Positions 43,345 through 51,998 of a DNA stretch of 64,000 nucleotides are shown one piece after another; position 1 is the stretch's first letter; every line of letters starts with the position of its first letter. Under the pieces are notes generated by a model. That model searched no databases. It had not been told where the DNA came from and was given only the letters and a program-made list of their open reading frames with translations. Source of the stretch: Acidocella sp. (GTDB lineage Bacteria; Pseudomonadota; Alphaproteobacteria; Acetobacterales; Acetobacteraceae); assembly GCA_029077825.1 (NCBI GenBank), contig JAQNCT010000009.1, positions 1 to 64,000 on the forward strand, written 5' to 3'. A program made the translations under genes and the position numbers.

Positions 43345-44901
43345 ATGAACGGTGCCGAGAGCCTGGTTCACACGCTGCTGAATGCCGGTATTGACACGGT
43401 GTTTGCCAATCCGGGCACCAGCGAGATGCATTTTGTCGCAGCACTGGACCGTATTCCCGGCGTGCGCTGCGTGCTGTGCCTGGATGAAAATGTTGCCACC
43501 GGTGCTGCCGATGCCTATTGGCGGATGCGTGGCAAACCCGCCGCCACGCTACTGCATTGCGGCCCTGGTTTAGCTAACGGGCTGGCGAATTTGCACAACG
43601 CCATGCGCGCACACTCTGGCATCGTGAACATCGTGGGCGACCAGGCCACTTATCACCGCCCCCTGGATGCCCCGCTGACCGCTGATGTGGAGGGTTGGGC
43701 GCGGCCAGTCTCTGGTTTCGTGCGGCGGGCGGCCAGTGCAGAACGTGTGGGGGCAGACGCCGCCGCCGCCATTGAGGCCGCAGGGACCTATCCGGGGCAC
43801 ATCGCCACGCTGATTCTGCCTGCTGATACCGCCTGGGATGAAGGCGGGATCATCGGTGTGGCCGCCCCGCCGCTGCCCCCTGCCCGCGCTAACACCCAAG
43901 CTATTGAAACTGCTGCCAAACTTCTGCGCGGTGGCGAACCCACCATGTTGCTCATCGGCGGTGCTGCTTTGCAGGAGGCGCCGCTTTGGGTGGCGCACAG
44001 CATTACGCAAGCCACCGGCGCTAAAATGCTGGGGCCAGTCTCCCCTGCCCGGCTGGCGCGGGGCCGTGGCCGGGTTCCTTTAATGCGCATTCCCTACCCG
44101 GTTGATATGGCTTTGGAGGCGCTCAAAGGGACCAAAAACCTCATCCTGGTTGGCACCACCGCACCGGTGGCGTTTTTCGCCTATCCGGGCAAACCGGGGT
44201 ATTTGTACCCTGAGGATTGCACCGTGCATGTGCTGGCCCGGCCCGACGAGGACGGCCCCGGCGCGCTGGCAGCACTGGCGGCGGCACTGGGGCTGCAAGC
44301 ACTGGGTATACAACCGCAATCTGGCCCGCGCGGGGATGACATCAAGTTAGAGCCTGCCACCGGCGCCATCACCCCGGAAAAACTGGCGCAATCGCTCGCA
44401 GCGCTGATCCCCAAGGAAGCCATCATCATTGACGAGGCCATTTCATATGGCCGGGGCTTTTTCCCCTACACGTTCAACGCCCCCAACCATGATTGGCTAC
44501 AGCTCACCGGTGGCGCCATCGGGGCCGGGCTGCCGATGGCCACGGGTGCTGCTATCGGCGCACCCGAGCGCCGCGTCATCGCCCTGCAAGCTGATGGCTC
44601 GGCGATGTACACGGTGCAGGCGCTTTGGACCCAGGCGCGCGAACACCTCAACATCACAAATATCATACTGGCCAACCGGAAATACGCTATATTGTTGCAT
44701 GAACTCGCCAATGTTGGCGCCAATCCGGGGCCTACCGCCATGAATATGCTCAACCTCTCCAACCCTGACCTCAACTGGGTGAAACTTGCCGAAGGCATGG
44801 GTGTGGCCGCCGCACAGGCCAGCAACATGGACCAACTCAACGAGCTGTTGGCAGGCAGCCTTAACCGCAGCGGGCCGTTTGTTATTGAGTTATTGATTTG
44901 A
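43345..44901 (+). CDS. Thiamine-pyrophosphate-dependent decarboxylase-like enzyme
   Basis: A member of the acetolactate synthase/benzoylformate decarboxylase superfamily, about 518 aa. The N-terminal PYR domain has NPGTSEMHFVAALD and the catalytic-type Glu in CLDENVATGAADAYWRM. A central domain follows. The C-terminal PP domain has TGGAIGAGLPMATGAAIGAPERRVIALQADGSAMYTVQALWTQ, with the GDG-type motif present as ADGSA, and then IILANRKYA. ATG 43345 with GGAG 6 nt upstream fits the family start MNGAESLV; ATG 43333 is possible. The substrate is not evident. The stop overlaps the next gene's TTG start by 4 nt. Confidence 0.88.
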   Translation: MNGAESLVHTLLNAGIDTVFANPGTSEMHFVAALDRIPGVRCVLCLDENVATGAADAYWRMRGKPAATLLHCGPGLANGLANLHNAMRAHSGIVNIVGDQATYHRPLDAPLTADVEGWARPVSGFVRRAASAERVGADAAAAIEAAGTYPGHIATLILPADTAWDEGGIIGVAAPPLPPARANTQAIETAAKLLRGGEPTMLLIGGAALQEAPLWVAHSITQATGAKMLGPVSPARLARGRGRVPLMRIPYPVDMALEALKGTKNLILVGTTAPVAFFAYPGKPGYLYPEDCTVHVLARPDEDGPGALAALAAALGLQALGIQPQSGPRGDDIKLEPATGAITPEKLAQSLAALIPKEAIIIDEAISYGRGFFPYTFNAPNHDWLQLTGGAIGAGLPMATGAAIGAPERRVIALQADGSAMYTVQALWTQAREHLNITNIILANRKYAILLHELANVGANPGPTAMNMLNLSNPDLNWVKLAEGMGVAAAQASNMDQLNELLAGSLNRSGPFVIELLI

Positions 44902-47459
44902 CCCTCAAACCAGCCGCGTCTCACCCCCCGGCATCGAAGCGGTTTGACCCGGAGCGCATGTTCAAGCCGACGTCGGTGGCGGTCAGCGGTTGTGCTACCG
45001 AGCTTGGCGCTAAGCTACTGGCCAATATCCAGGTGGGCGGCTTTAGGGGTCAGGTCGGGCATGATGGCGCACCGATTGACAATGCTGACTTGGCGATCAT
45101 CGCTGATGCCCCCGCAGACCTCGCCGCCGCGTTGCAGGCGCATGCTAAGCGCGGGGTGAAAGGGGCCCTGGTGCTCTCACCGGTGCCAAACTTACGGGCT
45201 TTGGCCACCGCAGAGGGCATCCGCGTGCTGGGGCCATATTCCTTTGGCATGATGTTACCCGGGCTGGGGCTGAACGCCTCAGCCCTGCCGGTGATGCCAG
45301 CGGCGGGCAAAGTGGCGTATGTCGGGCAGTCCGGTGCCCTGGTGCGCACGGTGCTGGACTGGGCGGTACCTAATTTCATCGGCTTCAGCCAAATTATCGG
45401 CATCGGCGGCAATACCGACATGGGGTTCGGGCTGGTGCTTGACCATCTCAGCCGCGATTCTGGCACCAACGCCATCATGATCGAGATTGACCGGGTGCGC
45501 GACCCGCAGATGTTCCACTCCGCCGTACGCGCCGCCGCCCGGCTGCGCCCGGTGGTGGCTTTGGTGCCGGGCATTGCCCTGCGCGACGCTGATGGCATGG
45601 GCCGGGCGGCAGCGGAGGCAGCTTTCAGCCGCTCAGGCGTGCTGCTTGCCGCCACCATGAGCGAATTTCTGGCCGCCGCCGAAACCCTCACCCGGGTTAA
45701 ACCCGCCCATGGTAACAGCCTGGCCATTATTTCCAACTCCGTCGCCGCCGGGCGGTTGGCAGCCGATGACGCGCTGAATCATGGCCTCAGCTTCACCGAA
45801 TTAACCCCCGAAACCCGGCAGGTGCTGGCCCTAAGCCTGGGGCTGAACCTGGATGACATCCCAACCTCTGGGCCAATTTTCACGGGCCGTGGCGCCAGCC
45901 CCACCCGCCTTGCGGATATTGCGGCATTGCTGTCCTCCGCCCATGAGGTTGGCGGCATATTGCTGGTGCACGCGCCCTCGGGCGAAGGTGATGAGGTGGC
46001 TATGGAAGCGCTGATCGCCTGCGCTAAAACGGTTAAAATCCCGCTTTTGATCGCCGCCATGGGGGAAGCCAGCGGACTGATCCACCGGCACCGGCTGGCC
46101 CAAGCCGGGTTGGCCTGCTTTGACACGCCAGAAGCCGCCATCGCGGGCTTCAGGCATTTGATCCGCAACCGCACCAACCGCGCGGCCGCCCGCGAATTAC
46201 CCCCTTCCAAGGTGTTGAGGGTCGCCCCCGACACCGCAGCGGTGCAGGAAAAAATTGCCAGCGCCCGCGCCGCCGGGCGTCTCTTGCTGGTACAGGATGA
46301 GGCGCTGGCGCTGGTGAGCGCTTATAATGTGCCAGTTATCAAAGGCGGCTTTGGTGCAACCCCCGAAGAAGCCGCCATGGTTGCCACCACCATCGGCTAC
46401 CCGGTGGTGGTTAAACTTTCACACCCCAACATGCCGGCCAACCGCACCACCGGCTCAATTGCGCTGGATGTGCCCAACGGTAAAGCCGTTCGCGCCGCCG
46501 CCAAAGCCATGGACACCACTGGCTTGAGCGGGGCCAAATTTCTGGTGCAAAAGCAGGCCCCGCGCGGCGTGCAACTGCGAATCCGGGTGGCTGACAGCCC
46601 GCAGCTTGGCCCCACTATCGGCTTTGGCGCCGGCGGGGGTGACCGCGATGATCTCTCCGGCCTGGCGGTGGATTTACCCCCGCTGAACCTGCCGCTGGCG
46701 CACGCGCTGATCGCCCGCTCGGCGGTCGCCCCTCAGCTGGCAGCACACCGCGGCGCCCCGGCGGCGGACCTTGAGGCGATTGCCGCCGCCCTGGTGCGGG
46801 TTAGCCAGCTTATTATCGATACGCCGGAAATTCTGCTGCTCGACCTCGACCCGATTTTTGCCAATGAGGACGGGGTGGTAGCGGTCAGTGGCCGCGTTGC
46901 CCTGCGCCCGGTGGGCGCAATACGCGACAAGTTGGTGATTGCGCCCTACCCGGCGGAATTGACCACAAGCTATCAGGCCAAGGGCCATAAATTCACCCTG
47001 CGCCCGATCCGCCCGGAGGATGCTGACGCGCATGCTGCGCTGTTCTCACGCATGCCCGCTGAGGATATGCGCTACCGGTTTTTCTCCTCGGTGCGGCAAC
47101 TAGCGCCCGAACAGATCGCCCGGCTGACCGACATTGATTATGGCCGCGAAATGGCCATCATCGCGGTCAATGATGCCACTGGCGAGACTGCAGGTGCGGC
47201 CCGGCTGGTCCGCAATGACACTGACGGCCGCACCGCCGAATTTGCCTGTGCCGTGGAACCCGCCGCCAAGGGCATTGGCCTGGCCACCGCGCTGATGAAA
47301 GCCATCATCGCCTGGGGCAAATCGCAGGGGGTTGAGGAAATTTCTGGCACCATACTATCTGACAATGCGCCGATGCTGGCGTTCATCAAAAGCCTGGGCT
47401 TTCGGATTGAACGTTCAGCCGATGATCATGACGTGGTGGAAGCGAAGTTGGTGCCGTAA
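44898..47459 (+). CDS. Acyl-CoA synthetase (NDP-forming)-like/GNAT fusion, Pat-type acetyltransferase
   Basis: An 853-aa multidomain protein. The CoA-binding and succinyl-CoA-ligase-like domains (about 20-430) contain KVAYVGQSGALVRTVLDW and GIGGNTDMGFGLVLDHLSRD. An ATP-grasp domain follows (about 460-690), with VPVIKGGFGATPEEAAMVA and GYPVVVKLSHPN. The C-terminal GNAT domain (about 700-853) contains TLRPIRPEDADAHAALFSRM, AGAARLVRND and EPAAKGIGLATALMKAII. The active-site His of ADP-forming acyl-CoA ligases (SHTGA region) is not present; that site reads ALRDADGMGRAAAEAAFSRSG. This fits Pat-like protein acetyltransferases, which also lack the His. The start TTG 44898 overlaps the upstream stop; ATG 44958 is an alternative. 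Confidence 0.88.
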   Translation: MTLKPAASHPPASKRFDPERMFKPTSVAVSGCATELGAKLLANIQVGGFRGQVGHDGAPIDNADLAIIADAPADLAAALQAHAKRGVKGALVLSPVPNLRALATAEGIRVLGPYSFGMMLPGLGLNASALPVMPAAGKVAYVGQSGALVRTVLDWAVPNFIGFSQIIGIGGNTDMGFGLVLDHLSRDSGTNAIMIEIDRVRDPQMFHSAVRAAARLRPVVALVPGIALRDADGMGRAAAEAAFSRSGVLLAATMSEFLAAAETLTRVKPAHGNSLAIISNSVAAGRLAADDALNHGLSFTELTPETRQVLALSLGLNLDDIPTSGPIFTGRGASPTRLADIAALLSSAHEVGGILLVHAPSGEGDEVAMEALIACAKTVKIPLLIAAMGEASGLIHRHRLAQAGLACFDTPEAAIAGFRHLIRNRTNRAAARELPPSKVLRVAPDTAAVQEKIASARAAGRLLLVQDEALALVSAYNVPVIKGGFGATPEEAAMVATTIGYPVVVKLSHPNMPANRTTGSIALDVPNGKAVRAAAKAMDTTGLSGAKFLVQKQAPRGVQLRIRVADSPQLGPTIGFGAGGGDRDDLSGLAVDLPPLNLPLAHALIARSAVAPQLAAHRGAPAADLEAIAAALVRVSQLIIDTPEILLLDLDPIFANEDGVVAVSGRVALRPVGAIRDKLVIAPYPAELTTSYQAKGHKFTLRPIRPEDADAHAALFSRMPAEDMRYRFFSSVRQLAPEQIARLTDIDYGREMAIIAVNDATGETAGAARLVRNDTDGRTAEFACAVEPAAKGIGLATALMKAIIAWGKSQGVEEISGTILSDNAPMLAFIKSLGFRIERSADDHDVVEAKLVP

Positions 47460-47477
47460 GGCCCAAAACCCAGAGCA

Positions 47478-47822
47478 TTAGCGCACAAAACCCCCCACGC
47501 GCCCGCCGCCATAGGTTGGGCAGACACAGCCGGCATCCACCGGCTTGGGGTGGTGCAGCGGGCAGACATAGCCGCCGGCATCGCAGGAATAACCCAGCAC
47601 CGGCGGGGCATAAACATAGGCCGGGGGCGGGGCATAATAGACCGGGGCCGGGGCGTAATAATAAGGCCGGTAAAAATACGGATGGTAAAACGGCACGCCG
47701 ATACCCACACCAATAATCACCCGGGCCTGGGCTGGTTGCGGCTTAGCAATGAGGCCAACAGCAATAAAGCCAGCCAGGGCGGTGCAGGCCAGAGCCAGTT
47801 TGCGGGGATGTTTAAGGGGCAT
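47478..47822 (-). CDS. Small secreted Tyr/Pro-rich protein
   Basis: A 114-aa product. A signal peptide (residues about 5-32, ending AQA) precedes a mature part dominated by Tyr, Pro and Ala (FYHPYFYRPYYYAPAPVYYAPPP). It closes with four Cys in SCDAGGYVCPLHHPKPVDAGCVCPTYGGG, which may form disulfides or bind metal. It resembles tails of the proteins at 2033 and 37303. ATG 47822 has AAAGGA 8 nt upstream. The function is unknown. Confidence 0.8.
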   Translation of the reverse strand: MPLKHPRKLALACTALAGFIAVGLIAKPQPAQARVIIGVGIGVPFYHPYFYRPYYYAPAPVYYAPPPAYVYAPPVLGYSCDAGGYVCPLHHPKPVDAGCVCPTYGGGRVGGFVR

Positions 47823-47906
47823 GTTAAAATCCTTTGGAAGACGGAGAATTGTAGTTAAAAATAGGTGAGGCAAGGCTTTTGGTGTTTTTCGAATTGTAAA
47901 AGCTTG

Positions 47907-47934
47907 TTGCAGGCTTGGCCTTGCAAGCTAAGGT
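47907..47934 (+). promoter_or_regulatory. Weak promoter-like pair upstream of rpsF
   Basis: TTGCAG (47907-47912), a 16-nt spacer and TAAGGT (47929-47934) lie about 120 nt before the S6 gene. The long leader that would result contains ggtcc/ggacc (48009-48024) near the ribosome-binding site. Autoregulation by S6:S18 leader RNA is known elsewhere but I cannot fit the motif with confidence. Confidence 0.25.
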
Positions 47935-48053
47935 CGGGTGTGGTTAACCATCGCCCACCCTGCTGGGGATGTGGCGTCATCCCTGGCTATGCTCGCCCTG
48001 ATTTTGGGGGGTCCAGACCCGGACCGGAGCTGATAATCCGAAGGGAGTACCAT

Positions 48054-48527
48054 ATGCCGTTATATGAAACCGTGGTTATTGCACGGAGCGAAATTACGCA
48101 GGCGCAGGCTGATGCTGTCGCCGATGCGGTGATTGCCCAGCTCGAAGCCGAAGGCGGCGCTGTTAAAAAGCGCGAATATTGGGGCCTTCGCTCACTGGCT
48201 TACCGGATTAAAAAAAACCGCAAGGGCCATTACATTCTTCTCGGCCTCGACGCGCCGTCCCCGGTTGTGCTGGAAATGGAACGTCAGTTGACCCTGAATG
48301 AAGACGTGCTGCGCTTCATGACCATCCGGATTGAAGAAATCTCTGAGGAACCCTCAGTGATTTTGTCCCGCAAGTCTGATGACCGTGAGCGCGGCTTCCG
48401 TGGGCCCAAGCCCGCTGGCCGTTTCGAGACTGGCCGCAAACGCGGCTATGATGAGCGCGAAGAGTTCCGCGCCCGCGACGAATTCCGCACTGACCGTGAG
48501 GAATTCGGTATCGAGGAGGAAATTTAA
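48054..48527 (+). CDS. rpsF: 30S ribosomal protein S6
   Basis: Binds 16S rRNA and S18 in the platform. The 157-aa protein has the S6 core ([62 protein letters not shown]) in the first 100 residues. A charged Arg/Glu-rich extension (about 105-157) follows, as in many alphaproteobacteria. ATG 48054 with GGGAG upstream. It heads the rpsF-rpsR-rplI operon and overlaps rpsR by one base. Confidence 0.97.
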   Translation: MPLYETVVIARSEITQAQADAVADAVIAQLEAEGGAVKKREYWGLRSLAYRIKKNRKGHYILLGLDAPSPVVLEMERQLTLNEDVLRFMTIRIEEISEEPSVILSRKSDDRERGFRGPKPAGRFETGRKRGYDEREEFRARDEFRTDREEFGIEEEI

Positions 48528-48802
48528 TGTCTGAATCAGCTGAAACCAACCCGGCCACCCGCCGCATGGCGGCAGGTGCGCGCAAACCGTTCTTCCGCCG
48601 CAAGAAATCCTGCCCGTTCGCCGGCCCGGATGCGCCGGTGATCGACTATAAGGACGTGCGTCTACTGTCGCGCTTCCTCTCCGAGCGCGGCAAGATTGTG
48701 CCATCACGCATCACCGCCGTTTCCGGCAAGAAGCAGCGCGAGCTGGCGAAGGCGATCAAACGCGCCCGCTTCCTTGCCTTGCTTCCCTATGTGCTGAGCT
48801 GA
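48527..48802 (+). CDS. rpsR: 30S ribosomal protein S18
   Basis: A 91-aa ribosomal protein. Diagnostic block: [67 protein letters not shown]. An N-terminal extension of about 20 residues is usual in alphaproteobacteria. The ATG overlaps the last base of the rpsF stop, which supports coupling to rpsF, its assembly partner. Confidence 0.98.
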   Translation: MSESAETNPATRRMAAGARKPFFRRKKSCPFAGPDAPVIDYKDVRLLSRFLSERGKIVPSRITAVSGKKQRELAKAIKRARFLALLPYVLS

Positions 48803-48815
48803 GGGAGCAAGTAAC

Positions 48816-49382
48816 ATGGCAAACGTAGAATTGATCCTCCTCCAGCGCGTCGAGAAACTCGGCCAGATGGGTGAGATTGTTAAGGTGAAGCCGGGCTATG
48901 CCCGTAACTACCTGCTGCCGCAGTCAAAGGCTGTGCGCGCCACCAAAGCCAACCGTGAGCGTTTTGATCGCGAGCGGGTGAATTTGGAAGCGATGAACCT
49001 GAAGCGCCGCGAGGAGGCCGAACGGGTCGCCGAGCGCGTGCAGGGTTTGAGCGTGGTGCTGATCCGCCAGGCCAGTGAAGCTGGCTCGCTGTTCGGTTCG
49101 GTGTCGGCACGTGACTTGTCCGATGCCTGCACCGCCGCCGGCCTGACCATTGAGCGCGCCCAGGTGCTGTTGGAGCACCCGATCAAGACGCTTGGTCTCT
49201 CGAAGGTCCGGGTGGCTTTACACCCGGAAGTTACCCTCGAAGTCACCGTCAATGTCGCCCGTTCCACCGAGGAAGCTGCCAAGCAGGCCCGCGGTGAGAC
49301 TGTGGTGGCCGAGAAGGACGAAGTGCTTGATATTGGCCCGCTGTTTGGCCAGGAAGAGACCGCCGCACCCGCCGAGGCATAA
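48816..49382 (+). CDS. rplI: 50S ribosomal protein L9
   Basis: Binds 23S rRNA at the L1 stalk base. The 188-aa protein has the N-terminal domain [36 protein letters not shown], a long connecting helix and the C-terminal domain [62 protein letters not shown] 25-residue acidic tail follows. GGGAG precedes ATG 48816. An intrinsic terminator follows 26 nt downstream. Confidence 0.98.
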   Translation: MANVELILLQRVEKLGQMGEIVKVKPGYARNYLLPQSKAVRATKANRERFDRERVNLEAMNLKRREEAERVAERVQGLSVVLIRQASEAGSLFGSVSARDLSDACTAAGLTIERAQVLLEHPIKTLGLSKVRVALHPEVTLEVTVNVARSTEEAAKQARGETVVAEKDEVLDIGPLFGQEETAAPAEA

Positions 49383-49407
49383 GCCCCCGGCAGTGCGATT
49401 TTACAAA

Positions 49408-49437
49408 ACGGCCTCTGCTTCGCAGGGGCCGTTTTTT
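49408..49437 (+). terminator. Intrinsic terminator of the rpsF-rpsR-rplI operon
   Basis: An 11-bp stem acggcctctgc (49408-49418)/gcaggggccgt (49422-49432), one G-U pair, closes a 3-nt ttc loop and is followed by TTTTTT (49432-49437). Confidence 0.9.
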
Positions 49438-49502
49438 ATGGCCCCCTTTATTTACGCATCTCCACTAACTAAATGTAATTCTGTCGCCTTTGGGGGTTCT
49501 GG

Positions 49503-50750
49503 GTGGTTAAAGCTCTAAAGACTCTTATGGACGGAATTTTACGTACCGCCATTGATCATGGCCAGTTTCAGGTGGTTTGGCCGGATGGCGATGTCTCGCA
49601 TTATGGCGACGGTCATGGGACTAAAGCAGGGGTCAAAATCCGTGATAGTGCGACGCTGTGGCGGCTGGTGCGCAACCCCAGCCTGACGGTTGGTGAAGCC
49701 TATATGGATGCCGGGCTGATCCCGATCGAAGGCTCAATTTACGATGTCTTGCATCTGCTGTTTGAAAATCTCTCCCGCACCTGGCACCGGGTACCGGTGC
49801 TGCGGTTGAACAGTTGGGCCCGGATGTTGCAGCGGCGCTTTGAGCAGGCCAACCAGCTAACGCGCGCCCGCCGCAACGTGGCGCATCATTACGATTTGAA
49901 CGGCCGGCTATATTCGCTGTTCCTTGACCGCGACCGGCAATATTCCTGCGCCTATTTCCGGCGCGGCGATGAAACGCTGGAAGAAGCCCAGGCCGCCAAA
50001 AAGCGCCATATCGCGGCGAAATTAATGCTCAATAAACCAAATTTAACCGTGCTGGATATCGGCTGCGGCTGGGGCGGCATGGCGCTGACCCTGGCGCGCG
50101 AATTTGGCGCCAAAGTCACCGGCATCACGCTCTCGGCTGAGCAGTTGCAGGAAGCCCGCGCCCGCGCCACCGCCGAGGGCCTCAGCGAGCGTGTGAATTT
50201 TGAGTTGATGGATTACCGGGCGGTGACCCAGAAATTTGACCGGATCGTTTCAGTCGGCATGTTCGAGCATGTCGGTCTGCCAAACTATTCAACCTATTTT
50301 GAAACCATCAAGCGCTGCCTGAAACCCGAGGGCGTAGCACTGCTGCATTCTATCGGCCGGTTTGAAGGCCCGGCATCCACCAACCCCTGGATCGCCAAAT
50401 ATATTTTCCCCGGCGGTTATGCCCCGGCGCTGTCGGAGGTTTTGGACCCGATTGAAAAATCCGGCTTAAGGACTGCCGACATTGAAATCCTGCGGCTGCA
50501 TTACGCCAAAACCCTGGCGCATTGGCGGCGCCGCTTCGCCGCCAACCGCGACGCTATTGCCGCTTTATATGACGAGCGCTTCTGCCGGATGTTTGAATTT
50601 TATCTGGCCGGCTCCGAACTGGCGTTCCGGGTCAACGCCCATATGAATTTCCAAATCCAGCTCACGCACCGCAACGATGCCACACCGCTGACCCGCGATT
50701 ACATGATGGAGGCGGAACGCGCCACTTCCTATTCGCAGGCCGCGGATTGA
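49503..50750 (+). CDS. cfa: Cyclopropane-fatty-acyl-phospholipid synthase family methyltransferase
   Basis: Uses S-adenosylmethionine to add a methylene bridge to unsaturated acyl chains of membrane lipids. It is 415 aa. The N-terminal lipid-binding part has RNPSLTVGEAYMDAGLIPIEGSIYDVL. VAHHYDLNGRLYSLFLDRDRQYSCAYF is diagnostic. The SAM site is LTVLDIGCGWGGMALTLA, and SVGMFEHVGLPNYSTYF and GGYAPALSEV follow. The start is GTG 49503; ATG 49527 is possible. It stands apart, between the ribosomal terminator and the S49 peptidase gene. Confidence 0.94.
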   Translation: MVKALKTLMDGILRTAIDHGQFQVVWPDGDVSHYGDGHGTKAGVKIRDSATLWRLVRNPSLTVGEAYMDAGLIPIEGSIYDVLHLLFENLSRTWHRVPVLRLNSWARMLQRRFEQANQLTRARRNVAHHYDLNGRLYSLFLDRDRQYSCAYFRRGDETLEEAQAAKKRHIAAKLMLNKPNLTVLDIGCGWGGMALTLAREFGAKVTGITLSAEQLQEARARATAEGLSERVNFELMDYRAVTQKFDRIVSVGMFEHVGLPNYSTYFETIKRCLKPEGVALLHSIGRFEGPASTNPWIAKYIFPGGYAPALSEVLDPIEKSGLRTADIEILRLHYAKTLAHWRRRFAANRDAIAALYDERFCRMFEFYLAGSELAFRVNAHMNFQIQLTHRNDATPLTRDYMMEAERATSYSQAAD

Positions 50751-50818
50751 ACTGCGTTTCGCTGCCCTGTCTTCACGATAGGGCTGGTGGTTGGGCCGCG
50801 CGATGCTAGATAATAACC

Positions 50819-51613
50819 ATGAACATATTTTTTTGGCGTCGAACCAGAATTCCAGTCATCTCTCTGCGCGGAATCATCGCGGCCAGGGCCGGTTCCATCA
50901 ATATCGATGCCTATACTGATGTGATCGAGCGTGGCTTTGCCCTTGCCAAAAAATCCAAGTGCCTGGTGCTGGCCATTGAAAGCCCCGGCGGGTCAGCGGT
51001 GCAGTCAGATTTGATCGGCCAACTTATCCGCAGGCGCGCTGATGAGGCCAAAATAAAAGTGGTGGCGGTCATCGGTGATGTTGGCGCATCAGGCGGCTAT
51101 TGGCTGGCCTGCGCGGCTGATGAGATTTATGCCAACCGGCTCTCCATCGTCGGCTCGATCGGCGTGATTACTGGTGGCTTTGGTCTGGATAAATTCATCG
51201 CCCGCTATGCAATTGAACGCCGGCTGTTTACCGCGGGTGAAAACAAAGCCCGGATGGAAACATTTTCACCCTTACGCCCGCAGGATGAAGCCTTTACCCG
51301 CGCCTTGCTGGACCAAGCGCATGGTATGTTCAAAAGCTGGGTGCGCGAGCGCCGGGGGGCTGCATTAAGTGCTCCTGATGAAGCTGTGTTTGATGGCGGC
51401 TATATGTTAGGCGAAAGCGCTAAATCGCTCGGCCTGATTGATGATTATGGCGATATTGACAGTGTGGTTACGCAGCTTGGCGGCGCCAAAGCCAAACCGG
51501 TTTGGCTAAAACCAAAAAACCCGCGCGGCCTGCTGCGCCTGATCACCCGTGCTTCGGTAGATGCCGCCCTGGACACCATTGAAGCCAGGCTGAACAGCCC
51601 CGGCCTGAAATAA
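50819..51613 (+). CDS. S49-family signal peptide peptidase (SppA-like), no membrane anchor
   Basis: A 264-aa serine peptidase of the SppA/SohB type. The nucleophile Ser lies in VIGDVGASGGYWLACAADEIYA. The general-base Lys is in FTAGENKARMETFSP. RLSIVGSIGVITGGFGLDK matches the family. The N-terminus (NIFFWRRTRIPVISLRG) lacks a clear transmembrane helix, so it may be peripheral or cytoplasmic. The length fits the short alphaproteobacterial form. It ends just before a bidirectional terminator shared with rpmE. Confidence 0.93.
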   Translation: MNIFFWRRTRIPVISLRGIIAARAGSINIDAYTDVIERGFALAKKSKCLVLAIESPGGSAVQSDLIGQLIRRRADEAKIKVVAVIGDVGASGGYWLACAADEIYANRLSIVGSIGVITGGFGLDKFIARYAIERRLFTAGENKARMETFSPLRPQDEAFTRALLDQAHGMFKSWVRERRGAALSAPDEAVFDGGYMLGESAKSLGLIDDYGDIDSVVTQLGGAKAKPVWLKPKNPRGLLRLITRASVDAALDTIEARLNSPGLK

Positions 51614-51645
51614 AAAAAACGCCCGGCGCAGGCCGGGCGGTTTTC
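51612..51645. terminator. Bidirectional terminator between the S49 peptidase gene and rpmE
   Basis: The 8-bp stem cgcccggc (51620-51627)/gccgggcg (51632-51639) has an A-run on the left and TTTT on the right, serving both convergent genes. Confidence 0.85.
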
Positions 51646-51683
51646 TAAAAAATTACCATGGCCGCTGTGACGCAGCAGGTAGT

Positions 51684-51911
51684 TTATTCTTTTCTTTTGC
51701 CGATGCTGGCGAATTTCTTGTTGAACTTGGCAACCTGACCGCCGGTGTCCATCACGCGCTGCACGCCGGTCCACGCCGGATGCGACTTCGGATCGATATC
51801 CAGGCGCAGCGTATCACCGGCCTTGCCCATGCACGACATGGTTTTAAACTCGGTACCATCGGTCATGATGATGTTGATCTCGTGGTATTCCGGATGAATA
51901 TTAGGTTTCAC
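51684..51911 (-). CDS. rpmE: 50S ribosomal protein L31
   Basis: A 75-aa ribosomal protein: NIHPEYHEINIIMTDGTEFKTMSCMGKAGDTLRLDIDPKSHPAWTGVQRVMDTGGQVAKFNKKF. The zinc-binding CxxC pairs of the other L31 type are missing, as in most alphaproteobacteria. The start is GTG 51911 with GGAGC upstream. Confidence 0.97.
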   Translation of the reverse strand: MKPNIHPEYHEINIIMTDGTEFKTMSCMGKAGDTLRLDIDPKSHPAWTGVQRVMDTGGQVAKFNKKFASIGKRKE

Positions 51912-51998
51912 CGTGTTAGCTCCAAAATAATACAGCCGCCGATCCCGACCGGCAGCAAAGTGGCGCGTTTAGCCGCTAGGGGCCGTTAAAGCAAGGCG

